A stretch of 64,000 bases of DNA. It comes from DATBVX01 sp035263105 (GTDB lineage: Bacteria; Pseudomonadota; Gammaproteobacteria; Steroidobacterales; Steroidobacteraceae). Below are positions 8,514 through 17,457 of the stretch, piece after piece. How positions within the stretch are numbered: position 1 is the stretch's first letter; each line of letters begins with the position of its first letter. Position numbers and translations under genes: made by a program. The notes beneath the pieces were generated by a model. That model was not told the DNA's origin and made no database searches. It saw nothing but the letters and a program-made list of their open reading frames with translations. The stretch is from NCBI GenBank assembly GCA_035263105.1, contig DATFRO010000093.1:1-64000 (forward strand). Direction: 5' to 3'.

Positions 8514-9824
8514 CTAGGAGACCTCTCCCTGCAGGAGGTCGCGCAGCGTCTTGTCCTTGAAGCGCTCGTGGATTGCAGCGTCGATCTCGGCCGCCAGGTC
8601 ATCCGCGACGCGCGTGCCACGCACGTGTACGCGCGGTTCGCCACCGTGGTGGCGGCGTGCCGCATCGGCGATGTCGGCCAGCGTGATCTCGCCGATGTCG
8701 CGGCCGGGCATCCAGGTCTCGTCCTCGGTCGCGACCAGGAGGCCCGCGCTCTCGAGCGAATGGATCACGATCGCGAGCGTCGCGCCGGGTATATCGAAGC
8801 GCAGCGCCAGCGCGTTCGTCGTCCAGCGTTTCTTGCCGGCGCGGTAGTCCTCGCCGACCAGTGTCATCACGTTGAGCGCGAGTCGCTCGGCGAGACTGCT
8901 GGTGAGGCGTAGCTCCACCTGGCCCACGCGCAGGTACTGCGGGTTCTGCACGTAGAACGAGATCTGCGCGCCGATGAGGACGATGAGCCACGCGAGGTAG
9001 ATCCAGATGAGCGCGGTGAGGATGATCGCGAAGCCGGCGTATATCACCGTGAGCCTGGAGACATAGCGCACGAACGCGGCGAATGCGGCTCCCGCCAGCA
9101 CCCACAGCACACCCGCAGCGAGGCCGCCGATCAGCGCCGGCACCGTGCGCACGCGCGTGTTGGGAATGAACGAGTACATGAAGGCGAAGAGTGCGGTGAC
9201 CAGCACGTACGGGGCGATCTTGCCGCCGATGTACATCACGGTGCCGAACGGCTCGTAGGAATGGAGCCAGCGCACGATCGAGGTGCTGCCGAGACTCGCG
9301 GTGAGACCGAAGGCGGCGACGATGAGGATCGGGCCGACGATCATGAGACTCAGGTACTCGCTGATACGCCGCGCCCAGCTGCGCGGCCGCTCGACGCGCC
9401 AGACGAAGTTCAGGCTCTCCTCGACTTTCTGGATCGTGGCGATGACGGTGTAGATGAGGAACGCGAGGCCGAGCGAGCCGAGCACGCCGCTCTGGATCTT
9501 GTCGACGAAGCTCATGACGCGCAGCGTGAGCTCGCCCGCCTGCTCGCCCACCGGCCGGAAGAATTCGTAGAGCAGCGGCTCGAGATCGCGGTGGATGCCC
9601 ATGCCCTTGAGCACCGAGAACGCGAATGCGAGCAGCGGCACGATGGCGAGCAGCATGGTGTACACCAGGCTCATCGCGCGCAGGTTGAGATCGCCCTTCC
9701 ACAGATCGCGCAGGATCGCGTAGACGTAGCGCAGAACGCGCAGCACCGGCGCCCAGGCATGCTCGACGGGCAGGCCGCTCGGCTCGAACAGCAGGCGTTC
9801 GATGCGTTCCTGGAGGTGGAACAT
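8514..9824 (-). CDS. YihY/BrkB family inner-membrane protein
   Basis: The 436-residue product has the YihY (formerly called ribonuclease BN) layout: an N-terminal cytosolic helix, about six hydrophobic segments in roughly residues 45-310, and a soluble C-terminal region of about 120 residues resembling a winged helix. Typical segments are LRAMSLVYTMLLAIVPLLAF and the late ILTALIWIYLAWLIVLIGA helix. The molecular function of the family is not established; the RNase BN name was a misassignment. The start MFHLQERIER follows upstream sequence that looks non-coding. It lies between the GGDEF-EAL gene and the RND pump on the same strand, with gaps that make co-transcription uncertain. Confidence 0.9.
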   Translation of the reverse strand: MFHLQERIERLLFEPSGLPVEHAWAPVLRVLRYVYAILRDLWKGDLNLRAMSLVYTMLLAIVPLLAFAFSVLKGMGIHRDLEPLLYEFFRPVGEQAGELTLRVMSFVDKIQSGVLGSLGLAFLIYTVIATIQKVEESLNFVWRVERPRSWARRISEYLSLMIVGPILIVAAFGLTASLGSTSIVRWLHSYEPFGTVMYIGGKIAPYVLVTALFAFMYSFIPNTRVRTVPALIGGLAAGVLWVLAGAAFAAFVRYVSRLTVIYAGFAIILTALIWIYLAWLIVLIGAQISFYVQNPQYLRVGQVELRLTSSLAERLALNVMTLVGEDYRAGKKRWTTNALALRFDIPGATLAIVIHSLESAGLLVATEDETWMPGRDIGEITLADIADAARRHHGGEPRVHVRGTRVADDLAAEIDAAIHERFKDKTLRDLLQGEVS

Positions 9825-9877
9825 TGCGCGAGCCTTGCATGGTGGCGCGCCTGCTGGCAAGCACTCGGCAGGCTGCT

Positions 9878-12800
9878 TCAGGACTTCTTGAACCGGGCGT
9901 AACGCAGGGCGAGCGTCGGCAGCACCATCAGGTTGAGAACGGTGGACGTTGTAAGTCCGCCAAGGATGACGATCGCCATCGGACCCTCGATTTCCTTGCC
10001 CGCCTGCTCCGCCTGCAAGGCGATCGGCAGCAGTCCGAGGGCGACGACCAACGCCGTCATGAGGATCGGGACCACGCGCTCACCGGCACCGCGGATCGCG
10101 GTCTGCAGGTTCCACTCCTGGCCTTCCTGCAGTACCAGGTTCTCGTAGTGCGACATGAGCAGGATCGAGTTGCGCATGCTGATGCCGAACAGCGCGATGA
10201 AGCCGACGAGTGAGCCGACCGAGAGCGATCCGCCGCTGAGTACCACCGCGGCGACACCACCGGTCAGGGCAAACGGCAGGTTGGCGAGCACCAGCAGCAC
10301 GCTGCGCGCGTCGTGGAACACGAGCGACAGCAGCACCGCGATCACCACGGCGACGATCAGCGAATGCAGCAGCAATTCCAGCCGCGCCTGTCGCTCGGCC
10401 TCGGCGGCGCCGGCGTAGGCGAGCGTGACGTCCGGTGGCAGCGTGAGCTGCGCGGCGATCCTGCGCTTGAGCTCGCTCACGAACGAGGCGACATCACGAT
10501 CCTCGACGTCGCAGGTGACCTGGCGCAGGCGCAGCGTCCCCTCGTGCTCGATCACGTGGCGACCGCTCGTGAAGTCGATGTCCGCCAGCTCGCGCAGCGG
10601 CAGCTGCAGCCCTTCGCTGTTGCGCGCCAGTAGCGCGCCCACCGCGTCGGCATCACTGCGGCTCGCCGGGTCGAGAATCACGCTGACGTCGAAGACCCGC
10701 TCGTTCTCGTACGTCTGTGCGACGGTCGTGCCCTGGTAGGCCGTGTGCACGGCCTCGAGCACGTTCACCGGTTGAAAGCCGAATTGCCGCAGTCGGTCCG
10801 GGCGCAGCGTAATCGCGAGCTCGGGCGAGCCGGACTGGGACTGCAGGAACACATCCACCGCGCCACGCGTGCCCGCCACGATGCGCCGCACCTCCTGCGC
10901 CTTCCGATCGAGTACGCCGAGGTCGCTGCCGAACAGGTTCACGACCACTTCGCCGCGCGCGCCCGACAGTACTTCCTCGATGCGCTCGCCGAGGAACGGT
11001 GTGACGGCGAACGCAACGCCGGGAAATCCGCGCAAGGTGGCCCGGATCTGCTCCTTGACCACGTCCTCGTCCCGATGCTCGGGTTTGAGCTCCACGTGCC
11101 ACTCGCTGAACTCAGCGCCGTTGGTGTCCTCGCCCTGCTCGGCGCGTCCGATGGCCTGTGAGACCGAACGAATGTCCTCGATCTTGAGAAGCGCCTGCGC
11201 AATCGCGCTGCCGATCCTGCGCGAGGTCTGGAGCGACGTGCCCGGCGCCATCAGCGTGCGCAGGACGTAGTGACCTTCCTTGAAGTCGGGCAGGAATTCG
11301 CCGCCGAAAAACGGCAACGTCGCCGCCGCCACTACGCATACGCACGCGGTAGTGACGATGACGGCACGCGGCCGGTGTGCGAGCGCGGCGAGCCACTGGC
11401 GGTGGCGCTCCTTCAGGCGTGTGATGTACGCCGGTTCCGTGAAGTCCGCCGCCGGCAGGAGCGTGCAACAGAGCGCGGGCGTGAGCGTGACCGCGATGAC
11501 GAGCGAGGCAAAGATCGCGAGCAGGAACGCGATGGCGAGCGGCGCGAACAAGCGGCCGTTGATGCCCGACATCATGAGCACGGGCCAGAACACCGTCGCC
11601 ACGATGAACGTCGCATAGACGACCGGGCTGCGCACCTCGAGTGTCGCGTCGAGAACCACTGCAAGTGGCGATCGCGCGTTCGCCAGCGCCCGGTTCTCGC
11701 GCAACCGCCGCCACACGTTCTCCAATCCGATGATGGCGTCGTCGATCACCACGCCGATCGAGATCGCCAGCCCGCCGAGGGTGATCGTGTTCAGCGAGGC
11801 GCCGGAGGCCTCGAGCACGATGATCGCCGCGAGCAACGACAAGGGAATGGTGATGAAGGCGATCAGCGCGCCGCGCAGGTTGGCGAGGAACAGGAACAGC
11901 ATCGCGAGCACCAGCACGCCGCCGATGGCGAGCGCACGGGTGATGTTGGCGATCGAGGCCTCGATGAAGTTCGCGGGACGGAAGAGTGCGGGATAGAGCG
12001 TGACTTTGGCCGCGGCCAGCGAGGGTTGCAGTTGCGCGAGTGCGCGCTCGACAGCGCCCGTGACCTCGAGGGTATTGGCGCCGTATTGACTGTCCACCAA
12101 CATGACCACGCCCGGTTTGCCATTGACCAGGCCATCGCCAAGCCGGGGTGCGGGGCCGAGGACGACGGCGGCGACATCCTTGAGGCGAACGCTGACGCCG
12201 TTGCGGTGCACGAGCACCGTGTTGCCCAGCAGCTCCGGAGTGATGGCCTGGCCGCTGGTGCGCAGGGTGAGGCGCTGGTTGTCGTTCTCGATGAAACCTG
12301 CGCCGCGCACGCCGGTGCTGTTGCGTGCGGCGTCGAGGACATCTTCCACGGACAGCCCATAGGCCAGGAGCCGCTCCGGCTTGAACTGCACCTGGAGCTG
12401 GCGCACCTCACCGCCGAAGGTTTCGACGCGCGCGACGCCCGGTGTCCCGAGGAGGCGCACGCGCACCACCCAGTCGGCGAACGTGCGCAACTCCATCGGC
12501 GTGCGTTCCGCGGACAGGAGGCCGAAGGACAGGATGCGGCTGGTCGAGGAAGTGAGCGCGCCCATCTGCGGAGCGTGCACGCCGGCGGGCAGCTCCCTGG
12601 CGAGATCGGCGAGCCGCTCCGCGGTCAGCTGTCGGACCCGGTAGATCTCGGCGTTGTCATTGAAGACCACGGTGACGACGGACAGACCCTGGATGGATTG
12701 CGAGTAGAGCGCCTGCAGCTGCGGCACACCGTTCAGCCCGTACTCGATCGGTCGCGTGATCAGCGTCTCGACTTCGCCGGCGGACAACCCCGGCGCTTCG

Positions 12801-12952
12801 GTCTGAATCACGATGCGCGGCGGCGCGAATTCCGGGAACACATCGAGCTTCGCCTGCCGCGCGCTGAAGATGCCGTAGCCGGCGAGCAGCACGCCGAGCA
12901 CCAGCACCACGGTGCGAAAGCGCAGCGAGAACTCTACGATTCGCCTCAGCAT
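9878..12952 (-). CDS. heavy-metal-efflux-type RND transporter (CusA/CzcA family)
   Basis: This 1024-residue inner-membrane protein is the proton-driven pump subunit of a tripartite efflux system. It has the RND pattern of one N-terminal helix, a large periplasmic domain, a helix bundle, a second periplasmic domain and a final bundle. HME features are DVFPEFAPPRIVIQTEAPG near the N-terminus and IGVVIDDAIIGLEN in helix 4, which carries the proton-relay aspartates. The spacing resembles copper/silver pumps more than the zinc/cobalt DFG type, but the substrate cannot be fixed from this. The adaptor and outer-membrane genes lie directly upstream on the same strand. No metal sensor is adjacent. Confidence 0.92.
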   Translation of the reverse strand: MLRRIVEFSLRFRTVVLVLGVLLAGYGIFSARQAKLDVFPEFAPPRIVIQTEAPGLSAGEVETLITRPIEYGLNGVPQLQALYSQSIQGLSVVTVVFNDNAEIYRVRQLTAERLADLARELPAGVHAPQMGALTSSTSRILSFGLLSAERTPMELRTFADWVVRVRLLGTPGVARVETFGGEVRQLQVQFKPERLLAYGLSVEDVLDAARNSTGVRGAGFIENDNQRLTLRTSGQAITPELLGNTVLVHRNGVSVRLKDVAAVVLGPAPRLGDGLVNGKPGVVMLVDSQYGANTLEVTGAVERALAQLQPSLAAAKVTLYPALFRPANFIEASIANITRALAIGGVLVLAMLFLFLANLRGALIAFITIPLSLLAAIIVLEASGASLNTITLGGLAISIGVVIDDAIIGLENVWRRLRENRALANARSPLAVVLDATLEVRSPVVYATFIVATVFWPVLMMSGINGRLFAPLAIAFLLAIFASLVIAVTLTPALCCTLLPAADFTEPAYITRLKERHRQWLAALAHRPRAVIVTTACVCVVAAATLPFFGGEFLPDFKEGHYVLRTLMAPGTSLQTSRRIGSAIAQALLKIEDIRSVSQAIGRAEQGEDTNGAEFSEWHVELKPEHRDEDVVKEQIRATLRGFPGVAFAVTPFLGERIEEVLSGARGEVVVNLFGSDLGVLDRKAQEVRRIVAGTRGAVDVFLQSQSGSPELAITLRPDRLRQFGFQPVNVLEAVHTAYQGTTVAQTYENERVFDVSVILDPASRSDADAVGALLARNSEGLQLPLRELADIDFTSGRHVIEHEGTLRLRQVTCDVEDRDVASFVSELKRRIAAQLTLPPDVTLAYAGAAEAERQARLELLLHSLIVAVVIAVLLSLVFHDARSVLLVLANLPFALTGGVAAVVLSGGSLSVGSLVGFIALFGISMRNSILLMSHYENLVLQEGQEWNLQTAIRGAGERVVPILMTALVVALGLLPIALQAEQAGKEIEGPMAIVILGGLTTSTVLNLMVLPTLALRYARFKKS

Positions 12953-12985
12953 CGCGGTCGGCTCACCGGGCGCATGCCGCGCTCT

Positions 12986-13978
12986 TCATTCCTGCAGCCG
13001 CACCTGGGATTTGAGCTCCTCGGCGAGGAGGATTTGCGCGCCGGCCGTGACCACGCGGTCGCCCGCCTTGAGTCCCGACGTCAGGAGCCAACCGCCTTCG
13101 ATCGCCTGCATCGCAGGAAGTGGGATCCGTTCGAAGGTCGTTGCGTCCCGTTGCACGTACACACAGGGCTCCGCGTCATGCCGCAGAATCGCGGCGGCCG
13201 GTACACGGACACCTTGCAACGGCTCACCACCGCGTTCGAGAAAGCCGACCACGGCTGTTTCCGGAGTGAGGCGCAGTGAGTTGTTCCGGATGAGGTACAA
13301 CAACCCGCGCCCCTGGAGCTGCGGGTCTGCCATGGGTGCATAGCCCACCAGTTCCGCGGACGCGAACTGCGCGACATCGGTCGCGCGCGCCACGCGGGCG
13401 GTGCGAGGCGCGTCCGTCAGCGCTTCGTCCATTGCGACGTCGATCCTCACGAGCTCGGATTTCTGCGCCGTCAGATCGCGGATCAACGCCGGTAGATTGG
13501 GACTCTGCAGTACGGCGGGTCCCCAGGCGAGCGCGATGCGATCGCGTGCGGACTGCACGAGCGAGCGGTTGCGCGCCGCCTCCGCTTCGGCGGCCTGCAC
13601 GGCTCGCTCCGACGCGTTGTGTTGCTGCAGCAGCGCCTGCACGCGCGCGTATTCCTTCTCCGAGGCCGCGAGCGCCGCCTGGGCGCTCGAGAGCTCGGCG
13701 ACCGACAGCGCCAGGGGCGTCGGGTCGAGCACGCGTCCGTACGTCCTGAGCTCCGGTGTGGATGTCACGGCGATGAGCGTCTCGGTCTTGAATTGCAGCT
13801 GGCGTTGCATTTCGGGATCGAGCCTGACCGTTCGCGGCGGGAGTTGCGTCGAGGACTGCTGTTGCGTCGCCGCCGTTTCATCGTCAGGCGCGCGCGAGCA
13901 GGCGGCGTTGAGGGCAGCGAGGAGTGCGACAGTTGCGACCGCTTCGAGAACTGAGCGCATCGGGCGCTGCACGCTCAT
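12986..13978 (-). CDS. RND periplasmic adaptor (membrane fusion) lipoprotein
   Basis: The 330-residue product links the RND pump to its outer-membrane channel. A lipoprotein-type signal (ALLAALNAAC) ends at Cys 26 or so. An alpha-helical hairpin with heptad character follows (AELSSAQAALAASEKEYARV onward), then beta-barrel and membrane-proximal regions with RVPAAAILRHDAEPCVYV and GLKAGDRVVTAGAQIL. The start at MSVQRPMRS is supported by a four-base overlap with the upstream outer-membrane gene stop and by the signal peptide. Gene order is channel, adaptor, pump, as one operon. Confidence 0.88.
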   Translation of the reverse strand: MSVQRPMRSVLEAVATVALLAALNAACSRAPDDETAATQQQSSTQLPPRTVRLDPEMQRQLQFKTETLIAVTSTPELRTYGRVLDPTPLALSVAELSSAQAALAASEKEYARVQALLQQHNASERAVQAAEAEAARNRSLVQSARDRIALAWGPAVLQSPNLPALIRDLTAQKSELVRIDVAMDEALTDAPRTARVARATDVAQFASAELVGYAPMADPQLQGRGLLYLIRNNSLRLTPETAVVGFLERGGEPLQGVRVPAAAILRHDAEPCVYVQRDATTFERIPLPAMQAIEGGWLLTSGLKAGDRVVTAGAQILLAEELKSQVRLQE

Positions 13979-15414
13979 GGGCTTGCCGCCGGCGGCTGCT
14001 GCGTGGATTCGATCTGCCTGAGCAGAGCTTGCGCCTGCGCCGCGCCTGCGGTCGGCCACTGCATTGCATCCTCCAGGTCTCCCAGGGCCTGCTGCCGGCG
14101 AATACGGGCTTCCAGGTTGAGTTCCCGCACATCGGAGAGAGCGAGCTGCGCAGCGTCGACATCGGGTTGCGCCACAGCGCCCGCGGCAAATTGCGAACGC
14201 ATCGATTCGAGTTGCTGACGCTGCTCAGCGAGCAAGCTTTCGCCGCTGGTGAGCGCCTGCTGCGCGAGCTGGAGCGCGGTGCTCGCGTGGTCGACCTCGC
14301 TGATGGCCTTGCCCTGAAGTTCCAGGAAATGTGCCGCGAGTTCCGCGCGCCGTGCTTCCGCTGCGGCGATCGGTCCCTGGTTGCGGTTAAAGAGCGGCAA
14401 CTCGACCGCGAACCCGAGGCGCCACTTGTCCTGGCCCTGGTCCCATTGATAGCCGGGACCGAGCACGACATCGGGATACTGGCGCGCAATCTCGAGCTGC
14501 AACGCGGCTTGCGCCGCGGCGTAATCGGCCAGCGCGCTCAGGACATCGGTGCGGCTGAGCAGCGCGCGTGAGCGCAGCTCGGCCGACATCAGGTCGCCCA
14601 CGTTCGCGGGGTCGAGATCGAGATCGAGCTGCACCTCGCGCACTGCGCTGAGTGGTACGCCAAGCGCATCCGCCACGCGGACACGCGCTTGCGCCAGGTC
14701 CGCGCGCCGCGTCTCGAGATCGAGGCGCGTCTTCGCCAGTTGCGTGCGCGCCGGTGTGACATCGCTCGCGGCGACTGCACCCACCGCCAGCTGCTGCTCG
14801 AGCGAGCGGGTGATGCGCTCCTGCGCCTGCAGCCGATCATCGAGCAAGCGTTCGCGCTCGTGAGCCGCGGCAAGGTCGAGCAGCGCGCTGCGCAGCTCGC
14901 TGCGCACGCGCCACGCGGTCGACAGCACGTCGAGGCGCGCGGCTTCGGCTCGCTGTTGTGCCTCGGTCACGCGATGACCGCGCTTGCCGGCAGTTTCCAG
15001 TGGCAGATCGATCCCGAGCGAAGGCGACCATGGGGAAATGCCCGCGGGCGGATTGAGGCTGTACTCGGGTATCAGGTTGAGAGTCGGGTTCGGTCTTGCG
15101 CCGGCAGTCGTCACAGCCGCCGATGCCGCTTGCCACCGCGCACGCGCTTCGTCCAGGGCGGGGCGATAGTAGAAGGCGGACAGCGTGAGCAGCTCCAGGT
15201 CCCAGCGCGCGGGCGGCCACGCTTCCAGGGAATGCCCGAGATTTTTCTCAATGAAGGCGCGCAGGCCCGGGTCGTCGAGCGTGCGCGCTTCGAACCGCGC
15301 AGCCGTCTCTTCGGGCTCGAGCGGCTTCGGCGTGTAGTGCGCGCACCCGCCGTAGCCCAAAGTGGCCGCGAGCACCAGCAATGCGGCCGATTGTCTGACC
15401 TTGCGGTGGTTCAT
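13975..15414 (-). CDS. TolC/CusC-family outer-membrane efflux lipoprotein
   Basis: The 479-residue product is the outer-membrane channel of the tripartite system. The signal sequence ends in a lipobox (GYGGC), as in CusC/OprM relatives. Two long alpha-helical repeats follow (for example LDEARARWQAASAAV and RAEAARLDVLSTAWRVRSEL), with the two-fold internal similarity of outer-membrane factors. A second in-frame ATG two codons upstream (15420) is possible. It is the first gene of the pump operon; no metal-responsive regulator or clear promoter was recognised upstream. Confidence 0.9.
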   Translation of the reverse strand: MNHRKVRQSAALLVLAATLGYGGCAHYTPKPLEPEETAARFEARTLDDPGLRAFIEKNLGHSLEAWPPARWDLELLTLSAFYYRPALDEARARWQAASAAVTTAGARPNPTLNLIPEYSLNPPAGISPWSPSLGIDLPLETAGKRGHRVTEAQQRAEAARLDVLSTAWRVRSELRSALLDLAAAHERERLLDDRLQAQERITRSLEQQLAVGAVAASDVTPARTQLAKTRLDLETRRADLAQARVRVADALGVPLSAVREVQLDLDLDPANVGDLMSAELRSRALLSRTDVLSALADYAAAQAALQLEIARQYPDVVLGPGYQWDQGQDKWRLGFAVELPLFNRNQGPIAAAEARRAELAAHFLELQGKAISEVDHASTALQLAQQALTSGESLLAEQRQQLESMRSQFAAGAVAQPDVDAAQLALSDVRELNLEARIRRQQALGDLEDAMQWPTAGAAQAQALLRQIESTQQPPAASP

Positions 15415-15504
15415 GATCACGGTGCCTGGCGAGCCACCCCTTCGATTCCAGGACGTTCTTGATGAGACGCCAGGCGGCTCTCAAAGTAGAGTGATCGCAC
15501 CGCC

Positions 15505-16323
15505 ATGTCCACTGAGTACGCCCAACGCATCGTCTGCCTGACGGAAGAGACCACCGAGACGCTCTACCTCCTCGGCGAGGACTGGCGCATCGTCGGCATT
15601 TCCGGCTTCACCGTGCGCCCGCCGCGCGCGCGCAAGGAAAAGCCGAAGGTCTCGGCGTTCACGAGCGCGAAGATCGATCGCATCCTCGCGCTCGAGCCCG
15701 ACCTGGTGCTCGGCTTCTCGGACCTGCAGGCCGACATCGCCGCCGAACTGATTCGCGCCGGCCTCAACCTGCACGTGTTCAACCATCGCAGCGTCGCGGG
15801 CATCTTCGGCATGATCCGTACGCTCGGCGGCATGATCGGCTGCGAAGCGAAGACCGGGGAACTGGTGAGGCGCCTCGAGAAACATGTCGCCGATGTGCGT
15901 GAATCGGCCGCGCGCCTACCCGTTCGTCCGCGCATCTACTTCGAGGAGTGGGATGATCCGCAGATCTCCGGCATCCGCTGGGTGTCAGAGCTCATCGGCA
16001 TCGCGGGGGGCGATGATTGCTTTCCAGAGCTGAGCACGCAGTCGCTGGCACGCAACCGGATCATCGCCGACCTGGGAGAAGTGCCGCGCCGTGCACCCGA
16101 CCTGATTCTCGGCTCGTGGTGCGGGAAAAAATTTCAAGCCGCGACGGTGCGCGCACGAACGGGCTGGAGTGAGATTCCCGCCGTCCGCAACGGCGACCTC
16201 TTCGAGGTCAAGTCATCGATCATCCTGCAGCCCGGGCCCGCCGCGCTGACCGACGGACTGGACGCGCTTCACTCGATTGTCACTGCCTGGTGCGAACGCA
16301 GAACTCGCCAGTCGTTGGCGTGA
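15505..16323 (+). CDS. BtuF-like substrate-binding-fold protein without signal peptide
   Basis: The 272-residue product has the fold of cobalamin/siderophore ABC transporter binding proteins: RIVCLTEETTETLYLLG at the start, the KIDRILALEPDLVLGFSDLQ segment, and a second lobe with PRIYFEEWDDP. Unlike BtuF it begins MSTEYAQRIV with no signal peptide or lipobox, so it should stay in the cytosol. No permease or ATPase gene is nearby. Stand-alone relatives exist and are usually annotated cobalamin-binding, but the ligand is not shown by the sequence. The second repeat copy follows its stop. Confidence 0.8.
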   Translation: MSTEYAQRIVCLTEETTETLYLLGEDWRIVGISGFTVRPPRARKEKPKVSAFTSAKIDRILALEPDLVLGFSDLQADIAAELIRAGLNLHVFNHRSVAGIFGMIRTLGGMIGCEAKTGELVRRLEKHVADVRESAARLPVRPRIYFEEWDDPQISGIRWVSELIGIAGGDDCFPELSTQSLARNRIIADLGEVPRRAPDLILGSWCGKKFQAATVRARTGWSEIPAVRNGDLFEVKSSIILQPGPAALTDGLDALHSIVTAWCERRTRQSLA

Positions 16324-16326
16324 ACT

Positions 16327-16421
16327 GGTCGGGTAACCCTTTCGAGACCGTGAAAAACAGGACGTTTTTCACGGAGCCTACATGGACGTATTTACGGCGT
16401 TCTCGAAAGGGTTACCCGGCC
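16327..16421. repeat. palindromic repeat element, copy 2
   Basis: An 18-base perfect inverted repeat (16330-16347 against 16401-16418), extendable by GG/CC with one G-T mismatch, encloses the same 53-base interior as copy 1, including the GTGAAAAAC/GTTTTTCAC hairpin. One interior base differs (CTACATGG against CTACAGGG). The outer arms differ from copy 1 on both sides in a way that keeps pairing. It sits between the convergent BtuF-like gene and purC. Confidence 0.85.
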
Positions 16422-16457
16422 CGTTCATGCCGAAGGCCGGCAAAGTCTGCGCTCGCG

Positions 16458-17342
16458 TCAGGCCGTAAGTCGCTCGAGTGCCTCGCGATACTTCTCGCTC
16501 GTCTTGCGGATGATTTCGGGCGGCAGCGTGGGCCCGGGCGCACGTTTGTTCCAGTCGAGCGTCTCGAGATAGTCGCGTACGAACTGCTTGTCGAAGCTCG
16601 GCGGGCTCGCGCCGGGCTTCCAGGTGTCGGCGGGCCAGAAGCGCGATGAATCTGGGGTCAGCACTTCGTCGATCAGCACCAGGTTGCCGGCGGCGTCGGT
16701 GCCGAACTCGAATTTCGTATCCGCGATGATGATGCCGCGCGTTGCTGCGTAGTCCGCTGCGTAGCGATAGAGCGCAATGGTGGTCTTGCGCACCTGCTCC
16801 GCCCGCTCGCGTCCCACGAGGTCCGTCACGGCCTCGAACCCGATGTTCTCATCGTGCTGCCCGGACGGCGCCTTGGTGGCCGGCGTGAAAATGGGCTCGG
16901 GCAGGCGATCCGCCATCTTGAGACCCCTGGGCAATGCAATGCCGCAGACCGCGCCATCGCGCTGGTAGTCCTTCCAGCCCGAGCCGATCAGGTAGCCGCG
17001 CACCACGGCTTCGAGAGGCAGCGGCTTCAGACGGCGCACGACGACGCTCCGGTCGCGCAGCAGCTCGAGCGTTGCAGGATCGCGGATGATGTCGCTGAGG
17101 GGCCGTTGCGCGAGCTGGTTGGGCACGATGTGCGCCGTGCGCGCGAACCAGAAGTTCGAGATCTGCGTGAGCACCCGGCCCTTGTCGGGAATCGGATCGG
17201 GCAGCACCACGTCGAACGCCGACAGCCGATCGGTGGTCACTATCAGCATGTGGCCATCGTCGATCGCGTAGATGTCGCGCACCTTGCCGCGGTGAATGAG
17301 GGGAAGCTCTTTGACGTTCGACTGGAAGACGGTGGCGGGCAT
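16458..17342 (-). CDS. purC: SAICAR synthase PurC
   Basis: PurC joins aspartate to CAIR with ATP to form SAICAR, the step after PurE in purine synthesis. The 294-residue protein has the N-terminal HRGKVRDIYAIDDGHMLIVTT motif and the SDIIRDPATLELL and GYLIGSGWKDYQ segments. It is longer than the roughly 237-residue E. coli enzyme and resembles the longer PurC/Ade1 form. It stands apart from purEK and is divergent from djlA. Confidence 0.96.
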   Translation of the reverse strand: MPATVFQSNVKELPLIHRGKVRDIYAIDDGHMLIVTTDRLSAFDVVLPDPIPDKGRVLTQISNFWFARTAHIVPNQLAQRPLSDIIRDPATLELLRDRSVVVRRLKPLPLEAVVRGYLIGSGWKDYQRDGAVCGIALPRGLKMADRLPEPIFTPATKAPSGQHDENIGFEAVTDLVGRERAEQVRKTTIALYRYAADYAATRGIIIADTKFEFGTDAAGNLVLIDEVLTPDSSRFWPADTWKPGASPPSFDKQFVRDYLETLDWNKRAPGPTLPPEIIRKTSEKYREALERLTA

Positions 17343-17457
17343 CGGTGCTCGAGGAGGCGCTGTAAACGTTGACTGGTAGGATAGCCGCCCGGAAAAGGGC
17401 GAGGGCGCATGTTGCCGCCCGCCTCAGGTCACGGTCAAGAACGTAGCGTTGCCCGGC

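Noticed and set aside
11270..13279. Long open frame antisense to the RND pump gene
   Set aside because: High GC content leaves opposite-strand frames open; the RND product is unmistakable and the antisense product is low-complexity Arg/Glu/His-rich.
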